From an uncultured Ruminococcus sp. (GTDB lineage: Bacteria; Bacillota; Clostridia; Oscillospirales; Acutalibacteraceae), in assembly GCA_902772795.1 (NCBI GenBank), contig CACYBZ010000040.1:1-25564 (forward strand): a stretch of 25,564 nucleotides of DNA, read 5' to 3'. Position 1 is the first letter of the stretch, and every line of letters begins with the position of its first letter. A program made the position numbers and the translations under genes. Shown here piece by piece: positions 23,778 through 25,564 of the stretch. The notes beneath the pieces were generated by a model that saw only the letters and a program-made list of their open reading frames with translations, ran no database searches and was not told where the DNA came from.

Positions 23778-23807
23778 AAAATGCCGTTTTTTCAAACGGC
23801 ATTTTTT
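23778..23807. terminator. Bidirectional intrinsic terminator
   Basis: A perfect 12-bp stem AAAATGCCGTTT/AAACGGCATTTT (23778-23789 with 23794-23805), TTTC loop, T-run to the right and A-rich to the left. It serves the EamA gene (+) and the HPr-like gene (-). Confidence 0.9.
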
Positions 23808-23847
23808 CAGATGGAATTGACTTTTTTCCTGACGGAATGTATACTAA

Positions 23848-24087
23848 TTAATCAGCGTCAGCCATAAAAGGAAGTAAATCTTTTTTAAACTGTGCAGATA
23901 CTTTATCTTTTGTTTCCAAAGTCAGTTTTCTGTTGAGGTCAAGACTCAATACCCCCATGATAGAATGAGGGTCAATCTCAAGGTTGTCACTTTTGATACG
24001 CACGTTTACTTCGGGATATCTGTCCATAATTTCAACCAGTCTTTTTGCCGTGGCGATATCGGGAATATACAGCGTCGTGGAATACAT
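23848..24087 (-). CDS. HPr-like protein lacking the catalytic histidine
   Basis: 79 residues, close to the 85-88 of HPr. The central IDPHSIMGVLSLDL aligns with the HPr region around the regulatory Ser46 (KSIMGVMSL), so Ser42 may be the equivalent of that serine. The catalytic His15 motif GxHxRP is missing; that place reads PDIATAKRLV. The protein therefore cannot take part in the PTS phosphorelay in the standard way, and a Crh-like regulatory role is possible but inferred. No PTS gene or HPr kinase is nearby. The ATG at 24087 has AGGAGG (24097-24102 complement) nine bases upstream; another ATG five bases from the site is out of frame. Confidence 0.8.
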   Translation of the reverse strand: MYSTTLYIPDIATAKRLVEIMDRYPEVNVRIKSDNLEIDPHSIMGVLSLDLNRKLTLETKDKVSAQFKKDLLPFMADAD

Positions 24088-24148
24088 ACATAATTTCCTC
24101 CTAAAACTCTTGTGGTTACTTCTGAATTTCTCAAAAATTTATGTTTTA

Positions 24149-24177
24149 ATTCTAACACTTTTTTGCGTCAAAATCAA
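24149..24177 (-). promoter_or_regulatory. Promoter of the HPr-like gene
   Basis: On the minus strand TTGATT (24172-24177), 17 bases, TAGAAT (24149-24154) with a TGn extension (GTGTTAGAAT). Leader of ~55 bases. Confidence 0.6.
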
Positions 24178-24264
24178 TAATCACTGAAGTTTTTGTCATA
24201 AATAGCCGATATTTTCTCTACAGTTTCGTAATTAATATCCATTTATAAAAAGTTGGTGTGTCTA

Positions 24265-25551
24265 ATGAAATTCTATATTTATACGCTCGGCTGTAAAGTC
24301 AATCAGTACGAATCGCAGATTATGCACGAAAATCTGATACAAAAAGGGTTTATCCATGCCGAAAACAGCAATATCGCTGATATTGTCATCATCAACTCCT
24401 GTACGGTGACCTCTGTCAGCGACAGTAAAGCCGTCAAGCTGTTGCACAGGGTAAAACGGGAAAATCCTGAATGTGTTCTGGTACTGACAGGTTGTCTTTC
24501 ACAAGCCTTTCCCCACGATGCCCGTTTTGCCGAAGCCGATATCATTCTGGGCAACCGTTCCCGAAATAAGTTACTTCCCTCACTGGAACAGTTCTTTATG
24601 ACAAAAGTCCGTATGATTGACGTTACCGAACATCAGAGCGGTGACGCTTTTGAACCTATGTCTGTTCATGATTTCAATGACCGTACCAGAGCATTTGTCA
24701 AAATTGAAGACGGCTGTAACCGTTTCTGTTCGTACTGTATTATTCCCTACGCCAGAGGGCGGGTGCGTTCCAAACCGCTTGAACAACTCCATAACGAGAT
24801 TGTCACCCTTGCCGAAAAAGGTTTTAAAGAAATTGTACTTGTCGGCATTAATCTCTCCGCCTATGGGCAGGAATTCGGCATTAATCTTGCCGATGCCATT
24901 GAAACAACCTGTTCTGTGGACGGTATTCAAAGGGTACGTCTTGGGTCGCTTGAACCTGAAAGAATGGATATGGATACCATTAAGAGATTGTCCGTACAGA
25001 AAAAACTTTGTCCGCAGTTTCACCTGTCCCTGCAAAGTGGCTGTGATACGACGCTGAAAAGAATGAACCGTCACTATACCACCGCAGAATATGCGGAAAT
25101 TGTAGATAATCTCCGTCAGTATTTTGATAACTGTGCCATTACGACAGATATCATGGTCGGTTTTGTCGGAGAAACCGACGAAGAATTTCAGCAGTCGCTT
25201 GCCTTTGCCGAAAAAATACAGTTCGCCAAAGTGCATACGTTTGCCTATTCCAGACGACTTGGCACAGTCGCTGACAAGTGGGAAAATCAGGTTGATGAAA
25301 GCACAAAAACTGTCCGTTCAAAGCAGATGATTGCCCTCACTGACAAAACTACCAATGATTTTCTTCAGAAACAGATTGGCAAAACAGAATCCGTTCTGTT
25401 TGAACGACAGAAAAACGGTCTGTGGGAAGGTCATACGATGAACTATACTCCTGTTACCCTGTGCAGTGACGAAAATCTTGCCAACAAAATCGTTGATGTA
25501 GAAATTACATCTGTTAAAGACGGGAAATGCAGTGGTATTATTCTCCTGTGA
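24265..25551 (+). CDS. mtaB: tRNA t6A37 methylthiotransferase MtaB
   Basis: 428-residue radical-SAM methylthiotransferase that converts t6A at position 37 of ANN-decoding tRNAs to ms2t6A. The N-terminal MTTase domain begins with the MtaB signature YTLGCKVNQYES and has three cluster cysteines (Cys10, Cys46 in INSCTV, Cys77 in LTGCLSQ). The radical-SAM cluster is CNRFCSYC (Cys151, Cys155, Cys158) in DGCNRFCSYCIIPYARG. Later family motifs include RLGSLEP, FHLSLQSGCD and ITTDIMVGFVGETDEEF, and the last ~65 residues form a TRAM-like domain. The ATG at 24265 is chosen since homology starts there; a TTG at 24253 has no better support and the ribosome binding site is weak (TTGGTG). A repeat copy begins directly after the stop. 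Confidence 0.95.
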   Translation: MKFYIYTLGCKVNQYESQIMHENLIQKGFIHAENSNIADIVIINSCTVTSVSDSKAVKLLHRVKRENPECVLVLTGCLSQAFPHDARFAEADIILGNRSRNKLLPSLEQFFMTKVRMIDVTEHQSGDAFEPMSVHDFNDRTRAFVKIEDGCNRFCSYCIIPYARGRVRSKPLEQLHNEIVTLAEKGFKEIVLVGINLSAYGQEFGINLADAIETTCSVDGIQRVRLGSLEPERMDMDTIKRLSVQKKLCPQFHLSLQSGCDTTLKRMNRHYTTAEYAEIVDNLRQYFDNCAITTDIMVGFVGETDEEFQQSLAFAEKIQFAKVHTFAYSRRLGTVADKWENQVDESTKTVRSKQMIALTDKTTNDFLQKQIGKTESVLFERQKNGLWEGHTMNYTPVTLCSDENLANKIVDVEITSVKDGKCSGIILL

Positions 25552-25564
25552 GGGGCGTTGCCCC
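25552..25564 (+). repeat. Start of dispersed repeat copy R6, cut by window end
   Basis: GGGGCGTTGCCCC, preceded by the GA of the mtaB stop codon, is identical to the GAGGGGCGTTGCCCC module of R1 (664-678). The copy runs out of the window. Confidence 0.6.

Noticed and set aside
24580..25236. 218-residue minus-strand frame
   Set aside because: Antisense to mtaB, which has all radical-SAM and MTTase motifs in the + frame.

Overview
The window looks like chromosome of a low-to-moderate GC, Gram-positive, anaerobic Clostridia member, most likely a gut Ruminococcus/Oscillospiraceae relative (inference). The reasons are AGGAGG-type ribosome binding sites, consensus sigma-A promoters with 17-bp spacers, sortase-anchored pilins, a fibro-slime surface protein, ECF and HPr-like proteins, and GC-rich hairpin repeats between genes. 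No tRNA, rRNA, CRISPR array, transposase or phage gene was seen.

Layout. 1-622: C-terminal end of a DUF4132 protein (+), cut by the window edge. 625-880: a dispersed repeat and a bidirectional terminator. 922-2553: membrane-anchored HtrA protease (-). 2749-8028 (+): a one-carbon/methionine unit with metF, a stand-alone methionine synthase reactivation domain, metH without that domain, then an AlkD-like DNA repair protein and the fluoride channel gene crcB, closed by a strong terminator. 8038-8345: promoter and terminator with no convincing protein between them, a candidate small RNA. 8360-11385 (-): a membrane metallophosphoesterase followed by a DUF975-CmpB fusion. 11709-20424 (-): a sortase-assembled pilus operon. 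20534-22629 (-): an ECF transporter S component, then radA. 22804-23730 (+): an EamA/DMT transporter. 23848-24087 (-): a small HPr-like protein without the catalytic histidine. 24265-25551 (+): the tRNA methylthiotransferase mtaB, followed at once by another repeat copy.

The pilus operon is the main accessory system. It starts at a promoter at 20396-20424 and reads leftward: a 1259-residue fibro-slime protein with an MPESG sorting motif (likely tip adhesin), the major pilin with LPGTG, two class C sortases, and a last CnaB pilin-like protein with a membrane anchor but no LPXTG. The major pilin gene is bracketed by RNA structure: a predicted H-type pseudoknot in its leader and three hairpins between its stop codon and the first sortase start. 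This fits differential expression of pilin over sortase within one operon.

The second notable theme is a family of modular hairpin repeats at six intergenic places. One hairpin module shows compensatory base changes between copies, so its structure appears to be maintained. These repeats are also open in some frames and create false N-terminal extensions on radA and the phosphoesterase gene; starts are corrected here.
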